Assembly: GCF_000318095.2 (NCBI RefSeq)
Contig: NZ_KB290705.1
Location: 59,369-123,368, forward strand
Reading direction: 5' to 3'
Origin: Alloprevotella sp. oral taxon 473 str. F0040
GTDB lineage: Bacteria; Bacteroidota; Bacteroidia; Bacteroidales; Bacteroidaceae
DNA: 64,000 nucleotides
Shown here: piece after piece, positions 35,205 to 45,500 of the stretch
Numbering within the stretch: position 1 is the first letter of the stretch
How the letters are laid out: each line of letters begins with the position of its first letter
Notes under the pieces: model-generated
The model's database searches: none
What the model saw: the letters and a program-made list of their open reading frames with translations, nothing else
What the model was told of the DNA's origin: nothing
Position numbers and translations under genes: made by a program

Positions 35205-38200
35205 ATGAGAAAGTTTACTCTTCTTGCCACTATGGCATGCGCTCTTCTAGGTTTGCCTAGTTTTGCGCAAACAATCTCAGCTGAGAAAGCAGCTTCTGCA
35301 AGTGTTTACGACTTTTCAGGTTTTAGCGAAACTAAAATTCTTGAACTCTTTGCCAAAGTCAAAGCAGAAGGTCGTGATTACCCCACTCTTGCCGAATTTA
35401 AAGAAATCGGTATCCTTCCCAGTGATTTGGCCTTCGTACGCTCACACATGCGCCCTCGCAACTTGTTGAGCCAAGCCAATCGTGTGGTACAAAGCACTCG
35501 CGAAGGTCGCGATTTGTGGATGAACATCCCCATGGATGCTGGTAAAGGCGGAGACGTCGGTTATCCTAGTGGTAAGTTTGCAGCAGATGTATACTCCATG
35601 TGGAACTACACCAACTTGTTTGGTTCTTGGAATCATGGTCTCTTCACAGCTCCTGGTTGCTGGGTAGATGCTGCTCACAAGCATGGCACAGACATCTTCT
35701 CTGGTATCAAGTTCTTTGACACAACGGGAGGACGTAATGGTAGTTCTAACGCTTGGGAAGCTTTCATCTTAGCCAAAACACCAGAAGGTAAGTTTACCTA
35801 TGCTGAACCTCTCATCAATGTATTGATGTATTTCGGTTCTGATGGTATCAACTATAACTGGGAAGATTCTGGTTATGACAGACCTGAAATAGTAGCTTTC
35901 CACCAGGAACTCTGGAAAATTGCAGCAAAGAAAGGCTTCAAAAACTACCACTCTGGTATTTATACTAGCCAAAGCAGCTTGAGTGAATACAATGCTAAAG
36001 CCTTGTTTGGAGATCTAGCAAATGGAGGAAAGACTCACGATTTGATGCTCAATTATAGTGGCGACAACTTCATACCTGTATCCACAATGGAACGCTCTGT
36101 TAATGCAGCTAAAAAAGCAATGGAAACAACAGAAGGACTATACGCCAGCACGTGGATTGTAACGATGAATCGTTCGTGGAGTAACCTTAGCAAGAATAAC
36201 GATATCAACATCTGTCTTTGGGGTGAACATGGTGAAAGCCGCTTCATGAGCTACAACAAGGGTAAAGATGCCTTTGATGCACAGCGCAACTACCAACGTT
36301 TGCTAGAACGCGCTTTCTCTGGTGGTAACCGCAATCCTATTAAACGTCCTGCAGTAAGTAATACAGGAAACAACTGGGAACAAGAAGGAGATAAACTTCC
36401 TCTCCAAACCTTCTGTGGTCTTGCAGAATTTATTCCTGAACGTTCTACAGTTCAAGGAAATCTTCCCTTCGCTACTCATTTCAACTTGGGTAACGGAGAA
36501 CGCTTCAACTATAAGGGTAAGAAGACAGCTGGTTCTTGGTACAACATGGCTGCTCAAGACATGATGCCCACCTACCGTTGGTTGGTTTACAACGCTGGAA
36601 CGAAAAATATTTCTACTGCTATCCAACCTGAGTTCTCTCATGACGATGCCTATATTGGTGGTTCTTGCCTCGAGCTCAAGGGCGATGCTTCACAAGCTAC
36701 AGACATCGTACTTTACCAAACCGACCTAAAGGTTGGTGCAGCTAATCCTGTTGTCAAACTCGCTGTTAAGAAACTTGCTGGTGCTGGTCAATCTAATCTC
36801 TCAGCTATCCTTAAAGTAGGTGAAAACTGGGTCGAAGTTCCTTATGGTGAAGTTAGCGGTAATACTTGGGAAGAAAAGAAACTTCCAGTAAACCTCACTC
36901 AAGGTAGCACCATCACCGCCATCGGTCTTCGTGTGAAAGATGGTTCTGACAAGTACCTGCTCAATGTGGGTAAACTTGAGATTAACGACGACAGCTTCTT
37001 GAAGCCCGCTGAGTTGAAAGACCTTTTGGTTGAAGTCAAAAAAGAAACCAACAAGTCTATGACTGCTAAGCTCTCTTGGGGCGTGGATGCAGAAGCTAAG
37101 GATCGCAAAGCCAATGATCTTCTCTACAATGACGAAGCTAACATTGATCACTTTGAGGTGCTTTACAAGAATGGCCAAGATGGTAAAGTGCAAGTAGTTG
37201 GTCTTACCTCTCAATGGGCTGCAGTTGTTCCTGACTTCGAGTTGGAAGATGGTGCAGAACCATACTTCGGTGTTCGTGCAGTTTCAGCTGACCTCAAACA
37301 ATACTCTACAGTTCAATGGCAAAAGGTAACTCGTGATCCTAACGCTCCCAAGATTCAAGAAGTAGATCCTTACGGCATTTCTGCTATGAATCCCAACTGT
37401 GATGGAGCTGACATTGCACGTCAACAGCGCTATGTAACAGCTGTTACCACTACTGGAGCTACTCAAAATCTTAACTATCACGCAGACGCTCCTGTTGCTG
37501 ACGGAAGCCAGTATGCTGATGCTCGTAACCAAGTGCTCAAGGTGAAGCAAGGTCAAAAGGTAACACTCACCATCAAGTGCTTCGACACTAGCAACCTCTC
37601 CAAGAAAGACGGTCTCCGCTGGTGCTTCGCTGGTGGTTGGATGGATCTTGATGGTTCTAAGTCTTTCAACCCTGATGCTATTGACGAAAATCCCAAGGAA
37701 GGAGAACGAATCTTCAAGGTAGGTAAAGTGCGTGCTGGTACTCCTGAATTTGAAACTCAAGGTATCTCTACTACTTTCGAAGTTCCTGCTGACGCTCGTC
37801 CTGGTAAGAGCCGTCTACGCATCGTCTTCTCTGATGCTTGGTTCGCTGGTGCATTCTTGCCCACAGGTCTCCACAACAAGGGATTCTCCATCGACTTCGG
37901 TGTAGAAATTGAAGGTACTAATGCTGGTCGTATGCCTAATGACTCGCACGACCAAGGTGCTGCTGACGAACCCGATCGCATCAAGGACGAAAAGCCCAAC
38001 TACCCCACTGCAGTCAACAAGGTATTTGACGAAGTAAGCCGCGCAAACTATGCAGATGGCGTACTCCAATTCACCAACGTACAACAAGCATGGGTATATG
38101 GTGCAGACGGTAAGTTCGTTGTTGGATCTAACGGCGAAGCCATCAACACGCAAGACCTCGTTCCTGGTGTTTACCTCGTGAAGATGCAAAACAAGGGCGT

Positions 38201-38231
38201 TATTCGTTCTACTAAGTTCGTAGTGAAATAA
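35205..38231 (+). CDS. GH85-like endo-beta-N-acetylglucosaminidase with T9SS tail
   Basis: 1,008 aa. Signal peptide 1-21. The catalytic domain (about 100-480) has GCWVDAAHKHGTDIFSGIKF and the GSDGINYNWED motif, in which N218 and E220 match the Asn-x-Glu pair of GH85. It also has THFNLGNGERFNYKGK ... WYNMAAQDMMPTYRWLV, the conserved GH85 end block. GH85 enzymes cut between the two core GlcNAc residues of N-glycans. Beta-sandwich and Fn3/discoidin-like domains follow. The C-terminus (about 935-1008) ends VYLVKMQNKGVIRSTKFVVK, a type A T9SS sorting domain, so it is exported through the outer membrane. It lies 130 bp after the SusD gene, beyond a terminator, so it may have its own promoter. Confidence 0.8.
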   Translation: MRKFTLLATMACALLGLPSFAQTISAEKAASASVYDFSGFSETKILELFAKVKAEGRDYPTLAEFKEIGILPSDLAFVRSHMRPRNLLSQANRVVQSTREGRDLWMNIPMDAGKGGDVGYPSGKFAADVYSMWNYTNLFGSWNHGLFTAPGCWVDAAHKHGTDIFSGIKFFDTTGGRNGSSNAWEAFILAKTPEGKFTYAEPLINVLMYFGSDGINYNWEDSGYDRPEIVAFHQELWKIAAKKGFKNYHSGIYTSQSSLSEYNAKALFGDLANGGKTHDLMLNYSGDNFIPVSTMERSVNAAKKAMETTEGLYASTWIVTMNRSWSNLSKNNDINICLWGEHGESRFMSYNKGKDAFDAQRNYQRLLERAFSGGNRNPIKRPAVSNTGNNWEQEGDKLPLQTFCGLAEFIPERSTVQGNLPFATHFNLGNGERFNYKGKKTAGSWYNMAAQDMMPTYRWLVYNAGTKNISTAIQPEFSHDDAYIGGSCLELKGDASQATDIVLYQTDLKVGAANPVVKLAVKKLAGAGQSNLSAILKVGENWVEVPYGEVSGNTWEEKKLPVNLTQGSTITAIGLRVKDGSDKYLLNVGKLEINDDSFLKPAELKDLLVEVKKETNKSMTAKLSWGVDAEAKDRKANDLLYNDEANIDHFEVLYKNGQDGKVQVVGLTSQWAAVVPDFELEDGAEPYFGVRAVSADLKQYSTVQWQKVTRDPNAPKIQEVDPYGISAMNPNCDGADIARQQRYVTAVTTTGATQNLNYHADAPVADGSQYADARNQVLKVKQGQKVTLTIKCFDTSNLSKKDGLRWCFAGGWMDLDGSKSFNPDAIDENPKEGERIFKVGKVRAGTPEFETQGISTTFEVPADARPGKSRLRIVFSDAWFAGAFLPTGLHNKGFSIDFGVEIEGTNAGRMPNDSHDQGAADEPDRIKDEKPNYPTAVNKVFDEVSRANYADGVLQFTNVQQAWVYGADGKFVVGSNGEAINTQDLVPGVYLVKMQNKGVIRSTKFVVK

Positions 38232-38249
38232 TCTCCCTCTTCTCTATCT

Positions 38250-38285
38250 AATCGCCCCCATTTCTCCTCTGAAATGGGGGCGATT
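38250..38285 (+). terminator. Terminator after the GH85 gene
   Basis: 14-bp perfect GC-rich stem (38250-38263 and 38272-38285), then catgtttct. Confidence 0.8.
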
Positions 38286-38860
38286 CATGTTTCTAACATC
38301 ATTGATTCTTCATTCACTCTCGCACACCTCTGTATATAGCCTACCTAAATTTCCTCAATGAAACACATTATGCATACACCCCCAATTATCTTCACAAACA
38401 CCCCTCTCATATATATGGAAGGATATAAGACGTAAGAGTGAAAAAACAGCAGAAAAATGACAGACATTCTCCATCTTTACTCCATTTTATCAAACAGACA
38501 AAGCAATTTAAGATAATTATCAGGTTATTACTGGAAGATGATTACGCTCTATCTTCCTGCAGTATCGAAAAACCAATAGAGAAGGATAGAGAGTTCCAAA
38601 GAACAATGAAAGAGTAGTAAAAGCTAAGGCCACACTCACACTTCCCTATCAGAGAGAAGCAACATACAATGCATCTGGTACAGCTGAGCATTTATCTCTG
38701 TACCCCATTTTTCATACGCTCTTCCTCTACGCTCGTTATTATCTGACCAGCAAATCCATCTTCTGCTCATACTAGAAACATCTACAACAAACTAGAGAGG
38801 CTCTTTAGCAATCTGTTATAATACCATTCCCCATCGAGACTCTTCAATTTTAAGACAAAC

Positions 38861-38896
38861 AATCCCCTAGCAACTATTGCAAGTTGCTAGGGGATT
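38861..38896 (-). terminator. Strong terminator of a minus-strand orphan unit
   Basis: 15-bp perfect stem (38861-38875 and 38882-38896), 6-nt loop. On the minus strand it follows the possible remnant gene at 38925-39095; on the plus strand it is followed by tatattttaatt, so it may act in both directions. Confidence 0.75.
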
Positions 38897-39095
38897 ATAT
38901 TTTAATTATAGTGTCGTTAAATGCTTACTTCTTCAAATATATTCTACACTGATTATCAATGATTATATCCGTATAGTACAAATAAGGAGCACTATAAGCC
39001 TCCTTAAAGATAGGAATTAATAATCATCGAAAACAATCCAAGCTCTCAGTTTGCCAACTGTATCTATCGTTTGTTCTGTATTACTATTGTAGTTG
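38897..39095 (-). ncRNA. Candidate small RNA or decayed short gene
   Basis: A transcript starting just after the -7 box at 39096-39103 and ending at the 38861-38896 hairpin would be about 230 nt. No intact ORF fits. One frame reads LRAWIVFDDY then stops. Another reads LLIPIFKEAYSAPYLYYTDI... to a stop at 38925, so a frameshifted small gene is also possible. An internal hairpin (aaggag ... ctcctt) is present. RNA versus pseudogene cannot be decided by eye. Confidence 0.4.
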
Positions 39096-39125
39096 CAAAG
39101 GTACTGAGATTTTTTGACCTGCAAA
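39096..39125 (-). promoter_or_regulatory. Promoter of the orphan minus-strand unit
   Basis: TTTG (39122-39125), 18-bp spacer, TACCTTTG (39096-39103) on the minus strand, just downstream of the 1,140-aa gene stop. A good match to the Bacteroidetes consensus. Confidence 0.6.
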
Positions 39126-39151
39126 TTACTCTTGGCTCAAATTACTTTCTT

Positions 39152-42100
39152 TTACGCAAATACGTTCATTGGATTATCCACAATCTCAATAGCAGAAAGG
39201 AAAATGATGTCATTTTCCTGTTCATGTTCGAAGTATTTATAAGCATTCTCATGATATGTCAAGAATATCGTTTTAACAGAGTATTCGGCATCGACTTCAG
39301 GAACATAGAGTTTAAACATATCAATATTATCCTTACACCACACATCTCTTTCAATGACATGGGAAAGTTCTTTAGACACAATTTTCCGGTTCTGCTGTAT
39401 CAATTCGTATGCTGTTCTACTCTCCGAGAATTTTTTTGCCTCTATACAAACAATCTGCTTTGTTTTTTTATTTATAAGGAGAACATCAATATCTCCAAAT
39501 TGTTTAGTGGCATTGAGAGGTTTGCCTGGCATAATCTCAACCTCGGAATCCACATATAAATGGTCAAGAGACAGACTTTTATATAATTTCTTTACATTTA
39601 TAGTGAACTCATGACCTTTTTCATTATTTACCTTTGATACAAGAGCCTGCATTTCTAGGGTAGTATTAACCACAGTTCCATTATTCAAACGTTCAACTCG
39701 AATCATCCAACTCTCACAAAGTGTTTTAGTTGAATAATAGATGTAGCCATCAAAGAGTATCCAGGGCCGTGCTGTAACTTGTACTGGACGATTAAATCTC
39801 TGAACCCATTTGTCACTAAACTTAAGATCACCATTATTGAGATCCTCCCTAAGGACAAAGTTAGCCTTAAATGCTTTAGCATTCTCTTCATCAAAAATGC
39901 CATTACAAACCGTTTCAAAGAACTCCTTCTCTGATACTACCATTACAGGTTTCTTATTATAGCTGGCATAATCAATAGATGCCGTTAGAACTTTACAATA
40001 CGTCTCAAATGAGATGCCGAATTGCGCTTTATAAGCCTTTATAAATATTTCATCATTTTTATCGATGGAGGATGTTGGCATCAGATTATGTAATTTTGTG
40101 TACAATTCTGGATTACTCATAGACAACTCTCTCAGCCTATAAAAATAGGAGTTTAGTTTATCAATCATAGGCTTTGGCATAACAAGTCTTCCATTTTTGA
40201 GAATTGTCAACTCTGAACCTTTTATTTTTTCTCCTAATTGATCCATATATACACCCATTTTCAAACTAAAGTGCATAAGGGCAAACAGGCGATCCAGCTT
40301 CTCTAATCTAGGTTTTCCTCCAGTATTGTGAATACCATTCAGAACAATGGTTTCAATCATACCTTGTGTTAATGTATTCATCTCAGAATATTCATTGACA
40401 TAATCAAGCTGATTATCAAATGTCGCATCTAAAAAAGAATAGGCCTTGCTTAATGACTCATACCTTCGTTGTGTCAGCTTCGACCAATAGATCATGGCAT
40501 GATGGAGTTCGAGAAGACTTGTAAGAAGTTGTTTTGTATCCATTTCTGCCAACAGTTTTTGTACATCAGCAAGGATATAATCAGATACCCGAATCATGAT
40601 TTTCTTTGACTCTGCAAAATCAAAAATTTGTTCAGTCCCCTTCATGTTTAGGAAATCAGCAACCTCAGAAAGAACTTTGTCACAGTATCGGGAATTGACG
40701 TAATAGCATGAGTCAATACCATCCTTCTCGTCAATAATAGTTATATTTTCACTCTTGCCAACCTGAATAAATCTACCTGGTGCAGAATCAAACAATTGCA
40801 TACCAACGTCCAATAATGACTCGTTAGAAGAGAATCCACAATCTTTAATTGCTTTGAAAAATTGGCCTACTAACTCTCTCTCCAAAGTAGTTGCATCCGA
40901 ACTCATTATTTTTTCTGGTACACAAAATACCATAGTATTGTCATTTGCCTTTTTCCACTCGTAATCACTAATAGGCAAAATACGTAATTCTACATGGAGA
41001 GTCCGACTAATACTATCTATGCATAGCTTTTTCTCTACAGTAAACATCCAATTCATTAAGGCAATGGTTGCCTCTTTACCAAATATGCGATGCTCCTCTT
41101 TGCATTCTATGTGAATCCATAAATTATAGTTTTGCAACTCAATCATAAGAAGGCCCTTCACCATCATGTATGGAGCGTAGATAGGTATCTGCTTTGGTAT
41201 GTCAGCATAGTGCTTGACCATCACATAGCTACTTTGCGGTGCATATTGTACTATATGCGCATCCTGGCCGCACAAATATTTCTCACGCATTGATAGAGCG
41301 TAACCTATTTCCACGACCATGATATCTGGCATTTCATCCCGATAGAATGTATAATTATTAGAACAGTAGTACGCAAATCTATCAATTTCCTGGGTAAGAA
41401 GAGCAAAGTTTTGATCCAATTTATCTTGATCATAATAATATAGATTCAGCAGATTCATCCTACTCTGGCTCATGACGATTTTCAGTTCTTCAACCGAAAA
41501 ATAAGTTATATCACGACCAATAGTCATAAAGAGACCTTCCTCTGCCATCTCTTGTGTGACCAAGAATGTAAATATGGTTATATGTGGGTAGGCTTTATTT
41601 ATTGCAGTCTCTGAATCCTTGACCGCTTGATCCAGTTTTGTTCTCTTATCTGCTAAGACAATTCCAATATTTGCAACCTTATCTTCATCAAAACGGAACC
41701 AAAGAAAAGGTGTGTCTTGATAATTATTTTGTCCTATAAATGATCCATGACCATTTTGCAAGAGAAATCCAATTTCTTGAATCATCTCTTTTTCTATTAA
41801 TGAAAGAAACGTTTTCTTGCCTAGTTCCTTTACAAGAATGCCATAGCACAGTCTGTAAGCTAGCTTTAAGAGATTAGCCGGGAACATAACCAAATATTCT
41901 CCGTTATCAAGTTTTAGGAATGGGTGCAATTCGAACGTATCACTATACCCTAATTGAGAGAATTCTTTTATGTATTCTTTCTTTTTCAGGCATAACAACA
42001 ATGGCTGCAGATGCTTTTCCTCAACTTGGTATTTTGCCAAGATAGAGTTTACCTCAACTTTGCTAAAACAGGTACAGGATTCATACTTGCCATATTCTTG

Positions 42101-42574
42101 GTAGTTTGAGGTATAAACTGATTCTGCATTGTATTTTCCACATACATTACGGGCATAGTTGAATTTATCTGCTATTCCATTGGAAATTTCCAATATTGCA
42201 TAAACAATTGCCAACTTACTTCGATCAATCTTTTCCTTATGAGCCAAAAACAATAACTGGCTGAGAAGATACTTATAAGTCAAATTGAACGCAGAAAATA
42301 TCTTGTAAGAACCAATCGGAGTATTTACAGTTTCAACAAACAATCTCTCTTGTGGATCTTCTAACTGAGGATTGCCATACTCAAGAAATCTATCAATGTG
42401 GCTCCAATCATACTTTCTTCTTCTCCACATCAAATATGCTTCGACCAATGCCATTTCCAACCTATAAGAGAAACTGGAATTTTCCTGTAACACAGACAAA
42501 TAGGAGAGATACTTAAGTACCTTCTCTCTCTTCAAGTTATGATAGAATTTATTTTTCATTATAGTACTATTCAT
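39152..42574 (-). CDS. Large protein of unknown family with C-terminal PD-(D/E)xK nuclease motif
   Basis: 1,140 aa, not recognised as a known family. No signal peptide or membrane segment. The long N-terminal and central part is mixed, with stretches such as HPFLKLDNGEYLVMFPANLL and PWILFDGYIYYSTKTLCESW. The C-terminus holds a restriction-endonuclease-like core: G1027-D-I-D1030-VLLI ... IVCIE1045-A-K1047, i.e. D-x14-E-x-K, followed by a helix with YELIQQNRK. This is a plausible DNA-cleaving effector. The gene starts 19 bp after the STAND gene stop and shares its low GC, so they form one operon. An alternative start is five codons later (MKNKF). Function unknown; a role in phage defence is inferred from context. 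Confidence 0.8.
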   Translation of the reverse strand: MNSTIMKNKFYHNLKREKVLKYLSYLSVLQENSSFSYRLEMALVEAYLMWRRRKYDWSHIDRFLEYGNPQLEDPQERLFVETVNTPIGSYKIFSAFNLTYKYLLSQLLFLAHKEKIDRSKLAIVYAILEISNGIADKFNYARNVCGKYNAESVYTSNYQEYGKYESCTCFSKVEVNSILAKYQVEEKHLQPLLLCLKKKEYIKEFSQLGYSDTFELHPFLKLDNGEYLVMFPANLLKLAYRLCYGILVKELGKKTFLSLIEKEMIQEIGFLLQNGHGSFIGQNNYQDTPFLWFRFDEDKVANIGIVLADKRTKLDQAVKDSETAINKAYPHITIFTFLVTQEMAEEGLFMTIGRDITYFSVEELKIVMSQSRMNLLNLYYYDQDKLDQNFALLTQEIDRFAYYCSNNYTFYRDEMPDIMVVEIGYALSMREKYLCGQDAHIVQYAPQSSYVMVKHYADIPKQIPIYAPYMMVKGLLMIELQNYNLWIHIECKEEHRIFGKEATIALMNWMFTVEKKLCIDSISRTLHVELRILPISDYEWKKANDNTMVFCVPEKIMSSDATTLERELVGQFFKAIKDCGFSSNESLLDVGMQLFDSAPGRFIQVGKSENITIIDEKDGIDSCYYVNSRYCDKVLSEVADFLNMKGTEQIFDFAESKKIMIRVSDYILADVQKLLAEMDTKQLLTSLLELHHAMIYWSKLTQRRYESLSKAYSFLDATFDNQLDYVNEYSEMNTLTQGMIETIVLNGIHNTGGKPRLEKLDRLFALMHFSLKMGVYMDQLGEKIKGSELTILKNGRLVMPKPMIDKLNSYFYRLRELSMSNPELYTKLHNLMPTSSIDKNDEIFIKAYKAQFGISFETYCKVLTASIDYASYNKKPVMVVSEKEFFETVCNGIFDEENAKAFKANFVLREDLNNGDLKFSDKWVQRFNRPVQVTARPWILFDGYIYYSTKTLCESWMIRVERLNNGTVVNTTLEMQALVSKVNNEKGHEFTINVKKLYKSLSLDHLYVDSEVEIMPGKPLNATKQFGDIDVLLINKKTKQIVCIEAKKFSESRTAYELIQQNRKIVSKELSHVIERDVWCKDNIDMFKLYVPEVDAEYSVKTIFLTYHENAYKYFEHEQENDIIFLSAIEIVDNPMNVFA

Positions 42575-42593
42575 TTAACTACAAAATAGTAAG

Positions 42594-45500
42594 TTATATA
42601 CCTAACTTTTCTATTGCATCATTTATAATATAAGAATTCGCAATGACATATTCATCAAACAAGTCCATTATTTTGTTCATTGCGTCCAAATTATCCTCTT
42701 CTTTCATTTGCTTATATATGCCTAATAAAAGTTTCACATTTTTTTCTCTAAGATAAAAATCATTAGCCTGTAAGAAGTCATGTGCTTTTATATACATGTA
42801 GCAATCTAATGGTAGCATATTAGCACATTTTTCTAGGTATTTAATCTGAGAAAAACGTTCCCTATACGTTGTATTATTCCAATTCTTTGTAATCTTCTTA
42901 AATAGATTAAATTCTTCTACAGGTAGGTCATCTATATGATATTCATATGATTTTACAATCTCTTCTCTATTATCAGCTATATGATATAGCACAATATCAT
43001 TTGCTGTTTCCCTATAACAAGGTTCAGAAATATTTTTTAAAGAAAGTCTTACCATCAGCGCTATGATTTTTTCATCATTCAACGACAAAATTTTATTAAG
43101 GTTTTGCTTACATACATTCCTTATGTCTTTATGGTATAATCCATAAAAGAATATCTGAGTTAATATCTCATGGCATCTATTATCTTTCATAAGATCTGCA
43201 ATGTATGTATGCACAGAATCTGTTTTAAAATAATAATATGATTGTATTACATCTGCTCTCACCATTAGCCCATAGGCTCCACAACCAGATAAATAAATAG
43301 AGAATAATTTATCAGTTAGCACTTCATCATAATATTCCTTATAGTATATGTAATATAAAACCTCTAAGCACAATTCTGTTGCTAAGTCCTTATATAGTAG
43401 GTTTAAAAGATTATAGATCTGGGTACGACGGGTGGATAACGCACAAATAGAAATAAGGATCTTCAATGCACAACCTTGGAAACTGTTAATAGCAACATTC
43501 AACTTGTGTTGTATAATATCAGCTAAGCTTTTAATATGCTGCTCTTCTTGATCGTCTTTTAAAAGTAATGGCTGCTTTATTGCTTGTATAAGTATCGGTA
43601 TCAAATCATCTATCACACCATTTTCTTCCTTAGTATAGTTCATAGCAAGTTGTTCAAAAGTATATGCGTTATTTTTAATATAGTCCACTTTCATATACCT
43701 TTGGAACAATGGGACTAACTCTTTTTTATTAGTTCCACCTAAAAATAATCCTAATAATCCTGCTTCTTGGTACATAGATTTGATATTTGGATTATCATGT
43801 AAAGAGAAGATAAATTTCTTATACTTTTCTGGAGAATTCTCTACACATTTAGTAAATGCTTCTGCATGTGCTCTTAAACTAATTGGTGAAAAATTGCCTT
43901 TGCGGAAAGTAATTCGTTCATCTAATTTACCAAAAGAGGATAGCCAATTATCGGGAGAGAAATGATTATAAACTTCTTGCGTTGTTATACCTCCACAAAT
44001 GGATGCAGCGGTTACATGGTGGTTAGGTTTCTCATTGACATATACACATTTGAATCGCCGACAAAGTTCTTGCTTATATCGCTTAGCTTCTTTCGTCAAT
44101 GTAGATTCTAAAATAGTACAACATAGTAACTGCCATTTATGCCAGCCAAGATAAGGTAGCACAAGTTTATTGTCACTTCTATCACTATGTATGTTGTCTC
44201 TTTTTGACCTATATTTCAAAATATACCCCTGATATTTTACTTGTTCTTCATGCGAAACTGATAGATACCATTTAGATAGAGCTTCTAAAAAATAATATCT
44301 CACATCATTAAATTCAATAAACTTATCTAATTCTTCGTTATGCGAGACTAAATTCTTTATATATCTATCAAAAAGAGTTGGTTTTGCAGCAATTACCTTG
44401 AAAGACAAAATAAATGCATACTCCTCCTCTAGAGATAATAATTTTTCCACCATAGAGGTATCAAAATCTTGCTCACCAATATATTGTATAAGGAGATTTC
44501 CTAACCAGTCAAAAAACTTTTCTGCATAATCAGACATATAGTTACTAAAAATCTCATTTGTCGAATACCACTGATAGCTTTGTTTTCTTGTTTTGGAAAC
44601 TATTTGTACAAAACAATCGTATGCTATCATCAAAAAATCTTTCGGATATTCTTTGTAGAATCTTTCACATATCTGTTCAAACAACTCGTAATCGTAATGC
44701 GACTTATGCTTATTGTTATTAAGAAAGTAGTAGTTAATGAGAAGTTCCTTCGTCTCTTCCAAAGCAAAATTCAGATTGGTATCAATTGCATCCATGACAC
44801 AACTTGCCAAATCGAAATTGGGTTTTACTTTTAAGTTAATGTAACTTTCTCTTACTTTCTCATTGGAATAATCATTATGATTTCGCAACATCCACATCGT
44901 TATATTCTCTTTAGTAGAACTGTCCTTTATTGTCTCTACCATGTCATAAATGTCGTTGGGAAATTTCGAGGCATAATTCGAAAACAAAATTCGCAGAGGG
45001 TCAAAATAATCGTTTTCGGTGGTAAGGTCAGCCACTAAAGGTTGTATCAAGTCCTTTATTGTCGGGAACCATAAAGGATTCGCAGTTGTCGAAAGGAAAT
45101 AAATAAATAATTGGTGACTGAGTTTGGGCAATTTCTTAATGATATCAATCTCGAACTTATATATAGCATCACTATATGAGAGTATAGAAAGAGCCAGTTG
45201 TTTCAGATGCAAACGAATATCATCAGAGAATATTATTGTATTAATATCTTTTTTATACAAAGAGTCAGAATGTGCCCTCTCAAAGTCTAAGAAAATTTTA
45301 ATTGAGGAACGTATCTCTAATCCTTGAAATTGTTTTTTCAATTCAGTAATAAAAGACTTCTTATTTGATGCATAATACCTTGCAAGTACATAATCGTAAA
45401 AACTTTGATGAAAGAACGAGATTCTTTTATTGTCATACTTTACGATGCACTCGCTTGCTAAATACCTTGTCGCATTATTGTTTCCAACCGTTATTAACCA

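Larger units (their letters stand above)
38232..39151. other. Intergenic region at the left edge of the defence-like island
   Basis: 920 bp. Holds the GH85 terminator (38250-38285) and, further right, a minus-strand unit with promoter and terminator but no intact ORF (38861-39125). From 38290 to 38850 I see nothing I can support. Confidence 0.6.

Noticed and set aside
39152..42574. Type I or Type IV restriction enzyme
   Set aside because: No helicase motifs, no methyltransferase and no specificity subunit nearby; only a C-terminal nuclease core is visible.
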